This document shows, one piece after another, positions 6,344-7,693 of a DNA stretch of 7,693 nucleotides. This stretch comes from an uncultured Selenomonadales bacterium (lineage in GTDB: Bacteria; Bacillota_C; Negativicutes; Selenomonadales; Selenomonadaceae), in the NCBI GenBank assembly GCA_947302675.1, contig CAMYWI010000051.1:1-7693 (forward strand), read 5' to 3'. A program made the position numbers and the translations under genes. The notes under the pieces are model-generated. The model was not told the origin of the DNA. It did not search any database and saw only the letters and a program-made list of their open reading frames with translations. How positions within the stretch are numbered: position 1 is the first letter of the stretch; each line of letters starts with the position of its first letter.

Positions 6344-7491
6344 AAAACGTGGAAATGGGTAATTGGTTGGAAGATTCGGAGAATTTTAAAGACCTTCAGC
6401 CTGGCATGGTGGTTGAAGGCACGGTTATTCAAGTCAACCGCGACGAGGCGTTTGTCGATATTGGCTACAAGCAGGAAATTCCGATTCCGAAGAAAGAGCT
6501 TGCCTATCCGGAGCCGGATTCGGCGGAAGACGTCGTCAAGAAGGGCGACAAGATCAAAGTTTACATTCAAAGTCTCGGCGGCGAAAACGGCGGCGTCCTT
6601 TCCAAAAACAAAGCCGATGCCGAAGTCGTTTGGGACGATTTGCGTGCGATTAAGGCTCACAACGATGACCCCAAAGTCACCGAACTTGAGCCGGTCGACG
6701 CCAAAATTACGAACGTCGTCAAAGGCGGCTTGACTGCTACCGTCAACGGACTGCGCGGCTTTATTCCCGCGTCGCAAATGGAATTGCACTTCGTCAAGGA
6801 TTTGAGCGGCTACATTGGGCAGACGGTTAAGGCGTTGCCGATTGAAATTGAATCGCACAAACGCCGCCTTGTCCTCAGCCGTCGCCAACTGCTTGAACGT
6901 GAGCGCGAAATTAAACTGCAGGAAGTTTTCGGCAAGTTGCATGTCGGCGACACGATTAAAGGCACGGTCAAGCGTCTTGTCGACTACGGCGCGTTCATTG
7001 ACGTGGGCGGCGTCGACGGGCTTGCGCATATTTCCGACCTTTCTTGGGAGCGCATTTCGCAACCTTCCGACGTGTTGCAGGTCGGGCAGGAAGTCGACGT
7101 TTTTGTTAAGGATATCAATCCTGAGTCGCACAGAATTTCGCTGTCGATTAAGCAGACGCAACGCGATCCCTGGCTCGACAAAGCGGAGCAGTTCAAGGAA
7201 GGCGACTTTATCGAAGGCAAAATCGTTAAGCTTGCGAAGTTCGGCGCGTTCATGGAGATTGAGCCGGGCTTTGACGGTTTAATTCCTATGGGCGAACTTA
7301 GCGACCGCCGCATTGAGAACGCGGAAGAGGCTATTCAGGTTGGCGATATCGTTAAGGTCAAAGTCCTGCGCATCGACCAAAAGCGCAAGCGTATTTCCCT
7401 CTCGATTAACCGTGCGCGGCGCGACAACAGCAACGCCAATTACAGACGCTATCAGCCCAAAGGTGAAGTCGAAGTTAATCCCGCAGAGTAA
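6328..7491 (+). CDS. rpsA: Ribosomal protein S1, four-S1-domain Firmicutes type
   Basis: This 387-residue protein contains four S1 RNA-binding (OB-fold) domains, at roughly residues 24-94, 121-185, 205-275 and 290-361. The last two carry the clearest motifs: VDYGAFIDVGGVDGLAHISDLSW and KFGAFMEIEPGFDGLIPMGEL, each ending in a KRxSLSI-like strand. A basic tail, RARRDNSNANYRRY, follows. The length and domain number match Bacillus YpfD-like S1 homologues, not the six-domain E. coli S1. Such proteins bind mRNA and assist translation, though ribosome association varies between Firmicutes. The start is GTG at 6328, ten bases after GGGGAGG (6311-6317); an ATG at 6355 is an alternative without a ribosome site. 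The gene overlaps ispH by 16 bases in the -1 frame, implying co-transcription and probable translational coupling. In some relatives IspH and S1 form one polypeptide; here they are separate. The operon ends at the hairpin at 7520-7553. Confidence 0.93.
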   Translation: MSEDLKNVEMGNWLEDSENFKDLQPGMVVEGTVIQVNRDEAFVDIGYKQEIPIPKKELAYPEPDSAEDVVKKGDKIKVYIQSLGGENGGVLSKNKADAEVVWDDLRAIKAHNDDPKVTELEPVDAKITNVVKGGLTATVNGLRGFIPASQMELHFVKDLSGYIGQTVKALPIEIESHKRRLVLSRRQLLEREREIKLQEVFGKLHVGDTIKGTVKRLVDYGAFIDVGGVDGLAHISDLSWERISQPSDVLQVGQEVDVFVKDINPESHRISLSIKQTQRDPWLDKAEQFKEGDFIEGKIVKLAKFGAFMEIEPGFDGLIPMGELSDRRIENAEEAIQVGDIVKVKVLRIDQKRKRISLSINRARRDNSNANYRRYQPKGEVEVNPAE

Positions 7492-7519
7492 TCGATTGTT
7501 AAGACTCCCGCAAATTTAA

Positions 7520-7557
7520 AAAGGGCGGCTTGGAGAAATCCGAGTCGCTCTTTGTTT
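7520..7557 (+). terminator. Intrinsic terminator of the ispH-rpsA operon, possibly bidirectional
   Basis: A 14-base-pair stem (7520-7533 with 7540-7553, including three G-T wobbles) closes on the six-base loop AGAAAT and is followed by GTTT. It starts 28 bases after the rpsA stop. Read on the other strand, the same stem is followed by TTTTTAAATTT. It could therefore also stop transcription arriving from the right. Confidence 0.85.
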
Positions 7558-7572
7558 ACTAAAAAACTTTTC

Positions 7573-7693
7573 CTTTGCATATGAACATACTTTCTTTGAC
7601 CGGACAAAGAAAGTATGCAAAGAAACCCGCCTCGCAGGGGCGTAGCCGCTTGAACTTCCTGTTCAAATGGCGAACGCTTGCGGTGCCAGCGTT
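7573..7693. repeat. Non-genic element made of consecutive inverted repeats, cut by the window edge
   Basis: Four hairpins follow one another. First, CATACTTTCTTTG (7586-7598) pairs perfectly over 13 bases with 7605-7617 around the loop ACCGGA, and CTTTG (7573-7577) can extend it by pairing with 7618-7622, leaving an eight-base bulge CATATGAA on one side. Second, CGCC (7628-7631) pairs with GGCG (7639-7642). Third, GCC plus TTGAAC (7645-7655) pairs with GTTCAA plus GGC (7661-7671) around TTCCT. Fourth, AACGCT (7673-7678) pairs with AGCGTT (7688-7693). CAAAGAAA also occurs twice (7605-7612 and 7618-7625). The density suggests a dispersed palindromic (REP- or MITE-like) repeat or a structured RNA. 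Nothing identifies a family, and the right end is missing. Both strands contain short open frames across it, but without ribosome binding sites. Confidence 0.6.

Noticed and set aside
6331..7161. Minus-strand ORF of 276 codons inside rpsA
   Set aside because: Antisense to the S1 domains; a mirror of rpsA codon usage with no supported start.
1..7693. CRISPR array, tRNA, rRNA or transposase gene
   Set aside because: No regularly spaced direct repeats, no cloverleaf or rRNA-like stretch, and no transposase motifs were seen on either strand.

Overview
The window reads as chromosomal DNA of a low-to-moderate GC member of the Firmicutes (Bacillota). A Negativicutes/Selenomonas-like anaerobe is the best guess. 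The evidence is ispH directly followed by a four-S1-domain ribosomal S1 gene (a typically Firmicutes arrangement, fused into one gene in some lineages), a stand-alone CheX, a hydrogenase-maturation HypF, and strong GGAGG-type ribosome binding sites. The taxonomic call is inference. No single sequence in the window proves it.

Layout. Positions 1-824 (minus) hold the N-terminal 274 codons of a GT61/DUF563-type glycosyltransferase that runs off the left edge. It has its own near-consensus promoter (856-884). Just upstream lies the intrinsic terminator (890-918) of a minus-strand cheX gene (937-1404), whose best start is an internal GTG. Divergent from cheX, a plus-strand gene (1576-3135) encodes an exported DUF4127 protein of unknown role. 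Its 3' end overlaps by 47 bp the 3' end of convergent hypF (3089-5356, minus). Divergent from hypF, a plus-strand operon contains ispH (5522-6343) and rpsA (6328-7491). The two overlap by 16 bp and share a good promoter (5432-5460). A strong hairpin terminator (7520-7553), with U-tract potential on both strands, closes the operon. The right end (7573-7693) is a non-genic element made almost entirely of consecutive inverted repeats, cut off by the window edge.

Functional links. IspH (last step of the MEP isoprenoid pathway, an Fe-S enzyme) and S1 (mRNA binding during translation) are co-transcribed housekeeping genes. HypF starts making the cyanide ligands of [NiFe]-hydrogenase, but no other hyp or hydrogenase gene is present. 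CheX is a CheY-P phosphatase separated from other chemotaxis genes. The glycosyltransferase probably modifies surface polysaccharide or protein. These look like independent transcription units, not one system.

I found no clear new multi-gene system. The points most worth a second look are the multi-hairpin element at the right edge, a four-copy heptanucleotide G-tract repeat inside hypF, the overlapped convergent 3' ends of the DUF4127 gene and hypF, and the ispH/rpsA overlap that lies one frame step from the known fused form.
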